This document shows, one piece after another, positions 17,308 to 24,414 of a DNA stretch of 32,950 nucleotides; position 1 is the first letter of the stretch; every line of letters begins with the position of its first letter. The stretch lies in the NCBI GenBank assembly GCA_018240105.1, contig JAFEGE010000128.1, positions 1-32,950 of the forward strand, given 5' to 3'. The DNA comes from Verrucomicrobiota bacterium (GTDB taxonomy: Bacteria; Chlamydiota; Chlamydiia; Chlamydiales; 2-12-FULL-49-11). Made by a program: the position numbers and the translations under genes. Below the pieces are notes generated by a model. It was given only the letters and a program-made list of their open reading frames with translations. It did no database searches and had not been told where the DNA came from.

Positions 17308-18099
17308 GTGTCTTTTTTTAAAACAGTTTCGTTTTTTTTCTTTCTTCTCCGGACAAGTATTCGGGCCTCTATTAGCGTGCGTCTCGCCTTTCTTTTGGAG
17401 GCGACTTTGTTAGTTTTTAATAATTTCGTCTTTCTCGTGATGTGGTGGATCTTTTTTAGACAGTTTCAGGAGATCTCTGGCTGGACGATGCGCGATATGA
17501 TCGCTTTAAATGCTATGGGGATGGGAGGTTATGGTCTTATGCAGGTTTGCTTTGGTGGCGTTAGAGAGCTTTCTCGATCTATTGTAAGGGGAGATCTCGA
17601 TCTCTTTATGATGCAACCTAAAAATCTCTTACTCCATCTTACAGGTTCTAAATCGCTTTCAAAAGGATGGGGCCATCTTTTAACAGCACTTATTTTAATA
17701 GTTTTAGGGGGGTTTATAACGCCCTATTCTCTTCTGCTAATTCTTATTGGAATTTTCTCTAGTTGTTTAGTCTTTGCCTCAGTTGCTATCATTGCTTACA
17801 GCGCAGCCTTTTGGTTTGGCTCTATAGAAGCTGTCTCTAGAAACTACTGCAACTCGGTTTATCTCTTTGCGCTCTATCCTAGCAATATTTATTCGGGGGC
17901 TCTCCAAATTGTCTTATTTACGCTTCTTCCAGCGGGTGTGATTGGCTACATGCCCGTAGAGCTTTTAAGAGGCTTCTCTTGGATGAAGCTCATCACACTG
18001 CTTGGCTCTGCCTGCAGCTTTTTTGCTCTAGCCTTTTTGGTTTTCTACCGCGGCTTAAAGCGCTATGAATCGGGTAATCAATTTGGCGTGCGGTATTAA
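17308..18099 (+). CDS. ABC-2 family permease (second subunit)
   Basis: Second membrane subunit, 263 residues with about six helices. The RELSRSIVRGDLDLFMMQPK motif is characteristic of the DUF990-type (COG3694) permeases that pair with the preceding two proteins. It starts with GTG, with GAGGGAGG just upstream spanning the end of the previous gene. Its TAA stop (18097-18099) touches the left end of MITE copy 2 and may be part of the target duplication, so the reading frame ends exactly where the repeat begins. The element's hairpin is the only obvious candidate for a terminator. Confidence 0.85.
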   Translation: MSFFKTVSFFFFLLRTSIRASISVRLAFLLEATLLVFNNFVFLVMWWIFFRQFQEISGWTMRDMIALNAMGMGGYGLMQVCFGGVRELSRSIVRGDLDLFMMQPKNLLLHLTGSKSLSKGWGHLLTALILIVLGGFITPYSLLLILIGIFSSCLVFASVAIIAYSAAFWFGSIEAVSRNYCNSVYLFALYPSNIYSGALQIVLFTLLPAGVIGYMPVELLRGFSWMKLITLLGSACSFFALAFLVFYRGLKRYESGNQFGVRY

Positions 18100-18266
18100 T
18101 ACCATTCGCAACAAATAAATTCATAAAATCATCGCATCTTTTGCCAAATAAGTTCGCTCTCGATCTCGCTAACTTGCAAGAAGTTAAATCTCGATCTCCG
18201 AGCTTTCTTATTTGGCAAAATTTTGCGCGCTTTTATGTCTTTATTTATTGCGAATGGTATAATACC
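18092..18266. repeat. MITE-like palindromic element, copy 2 (complete)
   Basis: A complete element of about 160 bases (18100-18259) with inverted ends TACCATTCGCAA and its near complement TTGCGAATGGTA. The flanks carry TAA on both sides (18097-18099 and 18260-18262), compatible with a 2-3 base TA/TAA duplication. The whole element is an imperfect palindrome centred on AACTTGCAAGAAGTT. The outer bases GGTATT (18092-18097) and AATACC (18261-18266) extend the symmetry. It encodes no transposase. It is the same sequence as 1-141, in the same orientation, and follows the ABC exporter operon directly. Confidence 0.85.
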
Positions 18267-18304
18267 AATCTGAAGAATTGGCGTCTCTTCCATAAAGAAA
18301 CTGA

Positions 18305-18333
18305 TTGTCTTGAACTCATAGTTTTTTTATAAT
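18305..18333 (+). promoter_or_regulatory. predicted promoter for the Sel1-repeat gene
   Basis: TTGTCT (18305-18310) and a perfect TATAAT (18328-18333) with a 17-base spacer predict a start near 18340, about 40 bases before the ATG. It lies just beyond MITE copy 2. Confidence 0.55.
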
Positions 18334-18381
18334 TTTTCCACTTATCTAATTATAAAATCGATAACAAAAAATGGAGTTTAT

Positions 18382-18894
18382 ATGACATCCCCAGTAGGAT
18401 CTTTTACAGCAATACCTGTTACTGCAGACAAACCTCATGAAGAAAGAGGCGCATCTCATGGAGAATTAGAGAGTAGAGTAGGAGAAGTATACAGAGATAC
18501 GGTAGGCAGTGAGCCCACAACCCCACGTTCTTTGTGCGCTTTGGCAGCACGTTATGAGACAGGGGAAGATGATGTTACGAAAGATATCGCAAGAGCTAGA
18601 GCTCTACTTGAAAAAGCGGTAGTTCTAGGAGATGCAGAAGGAGCGTTTATGCTTTCTCGTATTCTTGGAAATGGTGGAGAAGTTGATAAAAAAAGAGCGG
18701 GGGAACTCCTTAAAAGTGCTGCAGAAAAGGGATACCCACCAGCACAGTGCGCCTTTGGCTATCATTTAGGTAAAATATCGAGTTTTGGCATTGAACACGA
18801 TCCAGTAGAAGCTGCAAGAATGATTAATTTAGCCATTGCGCAAGGATATGCGCCGGCAAAAGCGGTTTTAGCAATGCTACATTGGGAGTGGTAG
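18382..18894 (+). CDS. Sel1-like repeat protein
   Basis: 170-residue protein. After a polar N-terminal 50 residues come about three Sel1-like (SLR) alpha-alpha repeats: LAARYETGEDDVTKDIARAR, then LGDAEGAFMLSRIL...KKRAGELLKSAAEKG, then YPPAQCAFGYHLG...PVEAARMINLAIAQG, ending in a partial repeat (YAPAKAVLAMLHWEW). These repeats fold as a superhelix for protein-protein contacts and are common in intracellular bacteria. GGAG lies 7-10 bases ahead of the ATG. No signal peptide is seen, so it would be cytosolic or type III secreted; the latter is a guess. It is a single-gene unit with its own promoter. Confidence 0.8.
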   Translation: MTSPVGSFTAIPVTADKPHEERGASHGELESRVGEVYRDTVGSEPTTPRSLCALAARYETGEDDVTKDIARARALLEKAVVLGDAEGAFMLSRILGNGGEVDKKRAGELLKSAAEKGYPPAQCAFGYHLGKISSFGIEHDPVEAARMINLAIAQGYAPAKAVLAMLHWEW

Positions 18895-18896
18895 GC

Positions 18897-19003
18897 TTAT
18901 ACAGCTCGTGATTCAAGAATCGGTTTCTGGCATCGTCTGCCTATTTCAAATGCGAGGTACCTTCTTGCCACATCCTGATTCTTGAACCACTCTTAGTATA
19001 AAG
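18897..19003. repeat. imperfect inverted repeat of about 105 bases
   Basis: GTGATTCAAGAATC (about 18912-18925) is mirrored by GATTCTTGAACCAC (about 18977-18990), and the pairing continues inwards with TTCTGGC against GCCACAT. Weaker pairing of CTTATAC with GTATAAAG lies outside. It sits between the Sel1 stop and the terminator. It could be an mRNA hairpin or a degenerate repeat element; no second copy is in this window. Confidence 0.5.
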
Positions 19004-19012
19004 AATAAATGA

Positions 19013-19045
19013 AAAAGCCATTATAGATTTTCTATAATGGCTTTT
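19013..19045. terminator. rho-independent terminator, probably bidirectional
   Basis: A 15-bp stem (19013-19027 with 19031-19045, AAAAGCCATTATAGA and its complement) with a three-base loop. It lies between the convergent Sel1 and alaX genes. The ends of the stem are A-rich and T-rich on the two sides, so it can serve either strand. Confidence 0.8.
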
Positions 19046-19077
19046 GTGTGAGATCTTATGTTAGGATAACGCTTTGT

Positions 19078-19776
19078 TTAGCGAACGTCGTAACCGATCT
19101 TTAACTCTTTTCCTTTCTCAATTTTTACGCTTCTTACTGTAACAGCGCCAATTTCTCCCGTATGTTCGAGGTGTGTGCCACCGCAAGGATAAGCTTTTAG
19201 ACCCTCGATGCCTACAGTTCTTGCGCCATCTGCATGGGTAGCGATTGGGCGATTTTCAGCGATAAGAGCTGCTAAGCGTGTTTCTAAAGTTGTTTTTAAA
19301 GCAGTTAAGCTCTCTTTTGCAGGTAGGACACCGTCAAAAAGAACAAAGGCTTGTCCGCCGGTGAAATGATGACCTCTACGCCCAACTAAGCCTGGGCACT
19401 CCTCTTCGACTATATTGGCAAGCAGATGGCCGGCAGTATGCAATCTAGCAAAAGTAAGTCTGGCCTCTAGATTAATCTCCATAGTGATAGCTCTTCCTAC
19501 AAGACTTGCTGCGGCATCAGGGGTTTGTGTAGTTATAAAATGTCTAATCACACCGTCGCGGCTTGTTTCTGTAAGTCTAACCACTGTGAAGGTATGGTCA
19601 GCTGTACGAATCTCGCCTACATCGGATGGCTGACCGCCACCTTGGGGATGAAAGATAGTTCTGTCTAATACTACATATCTATCGCCTCCATCATGAGCAT
19701 CTTCCATAACTTGCGCATCTGCTATAGCTAAGCGTGTATTTGTGTAGTATAATCTCTCTGTAACACCAGTTGTCAT
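19078..19776 (-). CDS. alaX: AlaX-type alanyl-tRNA editing protein
   Basis: Free-standing homologue of the AlaRS editing domain, which hydrolyses Ser- or Gly-tRNA(Ala). The 232-residue protein has the zinc ligands of the family: HTAGH (His113, His117) and CGGTH (Cys198, His202), plus FHPQGGGQPSD at 42-52, which is typical of the second half of the AlaRS editing module. I chose ATG 19776 because AAGGAG lies directly upstream. The longer frame to 19866 would overlap the preceding gene and adds an unconserved leader. The length suits the middle-sized AlaX class without the C-terminal domain. It lies 80 bases downstream of the oxygenase gene, and its 3' end is protected by a terminator shared with the Sel1 gene. 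Confidence 0.88.
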   Translation of the reverse strand: MTTGVTERLYYTNTRLAIADAQVMEDAHDGGDRYVVLDRTIFHPQGGGQPSDVGEIRTADHTFTVVRLTETSRDGVIRHFITTQTPDAAASLVGRAITMEINLEARLTFARLHTAGHLLANIVEEECPGLVGRRGHHFTGGQAFVLFDGVLPAKESLTALKTTLETRLAALIAENRPIATHADGARTVGIEGLKAYPCGGTHLEHTGEIGAVTVRSVKIEKGKELKIGYDVR

Positions 19777-19856
19777 ATGTACTCCTTGTTTGTATGGTAT
19801 ACTTGGTTGTGATAAAAAAATAGCTCTATTCAAGGTGGAAAAAACCCTTAACATAT

Positions 19857-20720
19857 TTAACTCCAAAAGCCCAAAGGTCTATCGTCTCCTTGGTAAAGAA
19901 CGAAAGTAGACATAGAAACGCGAGATGTTTCGCCGCTAGCTGCTCCAACAGAGTGTAAAAAGCGAGGGTTGAAAATAATCAAATCACCTGTGGAAGGACG
20001 AACAGAGATACTCCTTTTAGGAAGAGAAGCTGGTTCAATGCCATAGGTAGATCCGGTTCTTTCTTTATACTCTTCATCGGGAAGAGAGATGCCCCAGCGA
20101 GCCAGCTCTCCCCCAGCTAGTGGCATGCGTAGATAAATATTACAGGCGAGTTGCGCCATGTAGTTAAGGCTTCTTGCGGAACATCCCATGTCACGCTCTA
20201 ATTTATCTTCATGAGCTAAAACAGCGCCATTCAAAACACGAATAAGGCCAGAAAACATCTTGCCACTGCCTAAATTAAGAACGGTTGCTCCTTTTGACCA
20301 ACGCTCATCGAGTTCTAATCGTAATTTATCAAGAGGGCTTAGGTGGGGATGGCATAAAGATCTCGCCACATCCATAGATTTTCTGGCTGTTTGATAATAT
20401 CTAGCTAAAGCAGGGGCTTTTTGGTCTGTTTCAAAAAATGGAGTTCCAACGCCATCTACTTTGCCAACGCCTGGAGCATTTTCATAATCTCTCACCGTAA
20501 AATCGCTATCTAATCTCAGGCAGATGGCGCGCGTTACTTCTTTTGGAACATAATTTGGCACTCTTAGAAAACCAATCCGATTATGAATGACGTCTAGGAG
20601 ATCTTGTGCCTCGACTGTAGGTCTTGTTCTTATGGCTTCAGGTGGTAATTTTGTTGAAAAGCGTGCATAAGGACAAGCTAAATAGCGTCCTACAGTGTGT
20701 AATCTAGTGGCTATTGACAT
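19857..20720 (-). CDS. putative 2OG-Fe(II) dioxygenase-like protein
   Basis: 287 residues with features of the cupin-fold 2-oxoglutarate/Fe(II) oxygenases. His170-Glu-Asp172 (LAHEDKLERD) fits the HxD iron motif, His256 in GDLIIFNPRFLHSVG fits the distal iron ligand, and Arg267 (ETSRVSMSTFV) is about eleven residues later, where the 2OG-binding Arg is expected. The substrate is unknown. The protein has no signal peptide or membrane helix. AGGAG precedes the ATG. Identification rests on motif spacing and is not certain. A 192-base AT-rich spacer with no gene separates it from the AAA ATPase upstream; alaX follows on the same strand. Confidence 0.65.
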   Translation of the reverse strand: MSIATRLHTVGRYLACPYARFSTKLPPEAIRTRPTVEAQDLLDVIHNRIGFLRVPNYVPKEVTRAICLRLDSDFTVRDYENAPGVGKVDGVGTPFFETDQKAPALARYYQTARKSMDVARSLCHPHLSPLDKLRLELDERWSKGATVLNLGSGKMFSGLIRVLNGAVLAHEDKLERDMGCSARSLNYMAQLACNIYLRMPLAGGELARWGISLPDEEYKERTGSTYGIEPASLPKRSISVRPSTGDLIIFNPRFLHSVGAASGETSRVSMSTFVLYQGDDRPLGFWS

Positions 20721-20912
20721 ATAGGCTCCTATTTTTCTGCTGCTCCAAACTTTATACCCAAGTAGGGGTGGCAGCTATGGATTTCAAAATCATCTTCGCT
20801 GTGAAATTTTAAGGATCTCGTTAATAAATTGCAAATTTTCAGTAAAATCAATTAGCAAAATTTTATGACAACTAATTATGCCCTGAATTTTGCGCCTGCT
20901 GCTTTTGGAATT

Positions 20913-22034
20913 TTATAGAAAAAGTGATTCGGTGAGAGTTTTTCCCGAGAGAACTTCGATCTTTTTGTCTACATACTCTCTTTTACAACTCTCTACAACT
21001 TGCACTGCTTTAAAGTTGTACTTCTCATGGAAGTGGCGAAGTGAGGGAGAGATTTGGGTATCGTGATATTTTGTTTCTATAATCGTCTCAACCGTTTTAT
21101 TGTTTACGAGCGCAAAATCAACCTCTTGACGCTCTTTGGTGCTAAGGTAGTGTAGCGTGTAGAGCTTTGCCTCGTAGTCTACTTTTGCATAGGTGTGTTT
21201 AAGTAAAGAGAGCGCTATAAAGTTTTCAAAGCGAGCGCCGCTGTCACCTACAACAAGCCCTGTATCAAAGAAGTAGATCTTTGGCTCTTTTAATAAACTC
21301 CGAGCGATATTTTTGGAGAAAGGGGTGACACGAAAAACAATGTAGAGCGCCTCTAAGATCTGGATGTATTTTTTTACTGTGTTAGGAGAAACGCCGATAT
21401 CTTCTGAGAGGGATTGATAAGAGACAGGAGAGCCAACGCGCTCTCTTAGTAGAGTAAAGAGAAGTTGTATCGCTTTTAGATTTTGAATATTATCAAACTC
21501 TAGAACGTCCACTCGCAAGAGGCTGTCTACGTACTGGAGGCGCCACCTTTCGCTATCTACCGGATCTTCTGCAAGAAAGGGTTCTGGAAAGCCACCTCTT
21601 TCTAAAAAACGGGTGATAGGAAAAGGAGTGCCTACTTTTAGACATTCGGCAGGGGAGAGCGGTAAGAGTCTATGGAGGAAAAATCTGCCTGCTAAAGAGT
21701 CGCCTACTTGCTGAAAGACCTCTAGCCGCGCGCTTCCTGTTACTAGTATTTTTTGTGAAGGCAATTTTGTGTCATAGACGCCTTTAAGATAATTTTTCCA
21801 CTTTGGCATTTTGTGGAGCTCATCAAAAATTAAAAGCTCTGTAGTGGGTAGCCAAGCCTCTTGTTTTAAGATTTTTCTATCTTCCAGTCGATCGTAATTA
21901 AGATAGATAGAGCTAGAAAAGTGAGCTCCGATCTCTTTGGCTAAAGTAGTTTTACCAGCCTGGCGCGGACCGCTTAAAAGGACCATTTTCTTATTTAGAT
22001 CCGCTAGAATAGCTTTTTTTTGAAATCTCTCCAT
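20913..22034 (-). CDS. AAA_14/DUF4143 ATPase with PDDEXK-like C-terminus
   Basis: P-loop ATPase of the AAA_14/DUF4143 type, 373 residues from the start chosen here. Walker A is GPRQAGKT (22-29), Walker B is LLIFDELHKMP (67-77) and the sensor is VTGSARLEVF (98-107). A winged-helix segment (SYQSLSEDIGVSPNTVKKYI) and the C-terminal DUF4143 part follow, with Asp306 (EVDFALVNN), Glu320 and Lys322 (IETKY) forming a nuclease-like core. I prefer ATG 22034, just outside the inverted repeat. A GTG at 22052 within the left arm would add six residues, and neither has a clear Shine-Dalgarno. The function of this family is not settled. Presence behind a long inverted repeat parallels the unrelated ATPase at 13939. 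Confidence 0.85.
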   Translation of the reverse strand: MERFQKKAILADLNKKMVLLSGPRQAGKTTLAKEIGAHFSSSIYLNYDRLEDRKILKQEAWLPTTELLIFDELHKMPKWKNYLKGVYDTKLPSQKILVTGSARLEVFQQVGDSLAGRFFLHRLLPLSPAECLKVGTPFPITRFLERGGFPEPFLAEDPVDSERWRLQYVDSLLRVDVLEFDNIQNLKAIQLLFTLLRERVGSPVSYQSLSEDIGVSPNTVKKYIQILEALYIVFRVTPFSKNIARSLLKEPKIYFFDTGLVVGDSGARFENFIALSLLKHTYAKVDYEAKLYTLHYLSTKERQEVDFALVNNKTVETIIETKYHDTQISPSLRHFHEKYNFKAVQVVESCKREYVDKKIEVLSGKTLTESLFL

Positions 22035-22038
22035 ATAA

Positions 22039-22102
22039 TGACTATTCTGCACGCTATTGCGGAAAAGTCAAGACTATTCTGCAATAGCGTGCAGAATAGT
22101 CA
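22039..22102. repeat. 22-bp perfect inverted repeat upstream of the AAA_14 gene
   Basis: Arms at 22039-22060 and 22081-22102 are perfect reverse complements, with a 20-base spacer. The spacer holds a third copy of GACTATTCTGC (22072-22082), in the same orientation as that in the left arm (22040-22050). The element fills the gap between the epmA stop (22105) and the ATPase start (22034). There is no T-run on either side, so an ordinary terminator is less likely. Confidence 0.88.
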
Positions 22103-22104
22103 GA

Positions 22105-23004
22105 TTAATCTAGCATATCAGGAAGGAGAAGGACTTCGGAGAGCTTCTCTTTTTGCTCTTTGAGGAGAAAGAGGCGGTCGAAGCCAAGGCTCATGCCGTA
22201 GGTATTAGGGGGGAGGCCGACGCTTAGAGAGGTGAGGAATTTTTCATCGAGGGGGAGTGCCTCTTTGTTTTCAGAGGTGCGAAGGCTATTTTCGTTTTCA
22301 AAGCGAAGGCGCTGCTCTACAGGGTCTGAGAGCTCGTAGTAGCCATTGCCTAATTCGATACCTCTGTAATAGATCTCAAAGCGCTCAGCTCTTTCAACGC
22401 CATTGACGATATGGGTTTGCGCAAGGGCTGCATCCTCTTTGAGGTAGTTTGTGATAAAGGTAAAGCGGCCGTCTCCTAAGTGAGGCTCGACGTCGTGGGA
22501 CCAGATGTAGTGGCGTCTGTCAGAGGGGCTCCAGTCAGAAGGGGTCTCTCTATCGGTTGCAAAGCGGGCAAAGGCCTCTTCGTAGTCTAGGATTTCATAC
22601 TCTAGCTTTCCGGTAAAAAGGGAGCAAAGAGCGACGATTTCTTCTAAAAAGAGCGCTTTAGTTGTGTGGGTTTTATACCACTCGATCATCGAGAATTCAG
22701 AGTGGTGTAGAGAGCCTCTCTCCTCTTTTCTAAAGACATGGCCAAGAAAGAAGATATCACCAGAGCCTTGTGATAAGAGGCGTTTCATGGCTATCTCGGG
22801 GGAGGTGTGGAGGTAGAGGCCATCTTTGGTAGCAAAGGGGTCGATATGAAGATCTATACAAGGGGCTCTAGTTAAGATAGGGACATCGACTTCACAAAAG
22901 CCCCTATCATAAAAAAACTGTCGTACGAGAGAGAATGTACGACTTCTAGACGCGACTAACGTATTCACCGGTGCGTGTATCCACTTTGACTTTTTCTCCC
23001 TCAT
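22105..23004 (-). CDS. epmA: EF-P lysine beta-lysyltransferase EpmA (PoxA/GenX/YjeA)
   Basis: Paralogue of the class II lysyl-tRNA synthetase catalytic core, lacking the anticodon-binding domain, 299 residues. It attaches a lysine to the conserved lysine of EF-P. It retains class II motif 2 (FLGHVFRKEERGSLHHSEFSMIEWY region, residues 87-110) and motif 3 (GMSLGFDRLFLL near the C-terminus). The N-terminus VRQFFYDRGFCEVDVPIL corresponds to motif 1. The ATG at 23004 overlaps the end of efp by 59 bases. It gives about 28 residues before VRQFF, similar to E. coli EpmA, but GTG 22968 is an alternative. Downstream of efp on the same strand, as expected for a modification partner. No EpmB (lysine 2,3-aminomutase) is in this window. 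Confidence 0.9.
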   Translation of the reverse strand: MREKKSKWIHAPVNTLVASRSRTFSLVRQFFYDRGFCEVDVPILTRAPCIDLHIDPFATKDGLYLHTSPEIAMKRLLSQGSGDIFFLGHVFRKEERGSLHHSEFSMIEWYKTHTTKALFLEEIVALCSLFTGKLEYEILDYEEAFARFATDRETPSDWSPSDRRHYIWSHDVEPHLGDGRFTFITNYLKEDAALAQTHIVNGVERAERFEIYYRGIELGNGYYELSDPVEQRLRFENENSLRTSENKEALPLDEKFLTSLSVGLPPNTYGMSLGFDRLFLLKEQKEKLSEVLLLPDMLD

Positions 23005-23509
23005 CGATAAAGATCGGGACTTGGATTTCAGCGCCTGTATGGGTCTTGGCTGCTTTTAAGACGCGACCAGAGGTGTTGCCACGCTCGCCAGGGGCTGTCT
23101 CAACAATGGTCATCTCTAGGAAAGTCGGTGGGATAAAGTCCACAGCATCGCCCTTATAGAAGACAACGCGGTAGATCATCTCATCCATAAGCCAGACGAA
23201 ATTGTCGCCGATAAGAGACATCGGGATCGTTACCTGCTCAAAGCTCTCATCGTCCATGAAGACAGCGCCGTCGGTCTCTTTGTAAAGAAGGCGCATGTTC
23301 GCCTCTCTAACATCCGCCTCACCGACAGATTCATTCGACTTAAAAGTCTTCTCAATGACAAGGCCAGTTTTAAGATTTTTAATCCGAGTTCTTGTAAAGG
23401 CTTGCCCTTTACCCGGCTTAACAAGATCTACTTGAACAACATTGTAAGGGACTCCATCAATTTCAAGCTTCATCCCCTTGCGAATGTCGCCAGCATCTAC
23501 TTGTGCCAT
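22946..23509 (-). CDS. efp: elongation factor P
   Basis: Translation factor that rescues ribosomes stalled at proline runs, 187 residues, the standard length. The KOW-like N-terminal domain carries the modified lysine at Lys34 in LVKPGKGQAF, the same position as E. coli Lys34, which suits beta-lysylation by the adjacent EpmA. The S1-like OB domains follow, ending in GEYVSRV. A GGGAG Shine-Dalgarno precedes the ATG. It starts 19 bases after the Inc-like gene and overlaps epmA at its 3' end. The proline-rich giant protein at 2931-7955 would be an obvious client in the same genome. Confidence 0.96.
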   Translation of the reverse strand: MAQVDAGDIRKGMKLEIDGVPYNVVQVDLVKPGKGQAFTRTRIKNLKTGLVIEKTFKSNESVGEADVREANMRLLYKETDGAVFMDDESFEQVTIPMSLIGDNFVWLMDEMIYRVVFYKGDAVDFIPPTFLEMTIVETAPGERGNTSGRVLKAAKTHTGAEIQVPIFIDEGEKVKVDTRTGEYVSRV

Positions 23510-23528
23510 AAAACTCCCGTGATCGTTT

Positions 23529-24353
23529 TTAGGGAACTACTATAGCAGTAGAATTTGTATTTGTAAAGAGGGCGCTTGGATCCGGCAGAGCTTTTACTTT
23601 TCCCTCTAAGCTTGCATTAATCTTGCCAAGTTCATCGATTTTAGCAGTAAGTCGCTCTTCTATCATTTTTAAAGCAGCCTCCCTAGAGGCGAGATCTTTT
23701 GCGATAGATTCAAATTTTTCCTTTATAAAAGCTAAGTTACCTGTCTCTGTTTTTAACTCCTCTTTGGTTTTTTCTAGGCTGCTGGCTGTTTCTTGTAACT
23801 GGGTTTGCAACTCAGATATTTGCGCTAGTTTATCCTCTAGACCTAAAACAGTTCCCTCCAATTTTTGCTGCATATCCTGTAGTTTTTTGACTGTATCTTT
23901 GAGCTCTTTATTTGTCTCTAAAAGAGCATCAACACGTTTTGTGAGGGCAGCATTGGTCTCTTGTAACTCTTTATTTGTCTTCTCTAAATCTTTACCAGTC
24001 TTTTCTAGGGATCTATTTGTCTCTTTAAGGCCTCCCTCGACGGTTTTGAGGTCGCTTATGGTTCCCTTGAGGCGACTGCTATCTTCTTTTAAATCGTAAA
24101 GCTCTTTGGAGACTTTATTGTAGTTGTAGCTTCTATAGGTTGTGTAGCCAAGAGCCGCTCCTAGATAGAGAAAGAGAGAGCCTACAAAAAAGGCGCCTTT
24201 AAAAAAGGCTACCGCAACCGCTGTGACTGTTACAATAAGAGCGCCGTAGATGAGGTAGTCTTTCCAAGTAAGCTCTCTTATCTCTTTTTTGACGGTTATC
24301 AAGGAGGGGAGGTGGGAGGCGGTTTTTTGTACAAGGCTTACAACGAAAGCCAT
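23529..24353 (-). CDS. Inc-like bilobed-hydrophobic coiled-coil membrane protein
   Basis: 274 residues. Two closely spaced transmembrane helices (about 33-51 and 53-71) with a very short turn make the bilobed hydrophobic domain that defines chlamydial inclusion membrane (Inc) proteins. A long coiled coil follows (about 80-255), with repeating LEKTxKELxETN-like heptads as in IncA. The first 32 residues carry no cleavable signal peptide. In a chlamydia this topology predicts type III secretion and insertion in the inclusion membrane with both ends facing the host cytosol. The alternative is an ordinary inner-membrane coiled-coil protein. The start codon lies directly after a 14-bp hairpin that covers the likely ribosome-binding site. 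efp follows 19 bases later. Confidence 0.75.
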   Translation of the reverse strand: MAFVVSLVQKTASHLPSLITVKKEIRELTWKDYLIYGALIVTVTAVAVAFFKGAFFVGSLFLYLGAALGYTTYRSYNYNKVSKELYDLKEDSSRLKGTISDLKTVEGGLKETNRSLEKTGKDLEKTNKELQETNAALTKRVDALLETNKELKDTVKKLQDMQQKLEGTVLGLEDKLAQISELQTQLQETASSLEKTKEELKTETGNLAFIKEKFESIAKDLASREAALKMIEERLTAKIDELGKINASLEGKVKALPDPSALFTNTNSTAIVVP

Positions 24354-24385
24354 AAGGTCTCTTTATTAAAAAATAAAGAGACCTT
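24354..24385 (-). promoter_or_regulatory. hairpin abutting the start codon of the Inc-like gene
   Basis: Bases 24354-24367 pair perfectly with 24372-24385 (14 bp, loop of four). Read on the minus strand, the 3' arm contains AAAGAG, the only Shine-Dalgarno-like bases, and the ATG begins immediately after the stem. Neither side has a T-run outside the stem, although the top of the stem and loop are AT-rich. It may gate translation, or end transcription from the upstream gene. Confidence 0.6.
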
Positions 24386-24414
24386 ATAAATAAAAGATAA
24401 GATTTTGTAAAGAA

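Noticed and set aside
20721-20912. Possible small RNA or repeat between the oxygenase and AAA_14 genes
   Set aside because: AT-rich with only short chance inverted repeats (ATTAG/CTAAT); no promoter-terminator pair could be made out.
22039-22102. Ordinary terminator of epmA
   Set aside because: The stem is perfect, but no T-run follows on the minus strand and the loop is 20 bases with an extra copy of the arm sequence.
23623-24099. Plus-strand frame of 158 codons rich in Ser
   Set aside because: Antisense to the heptad repeats of the Inc-like coiled coil; the repeated codons keep the opposite frame open.
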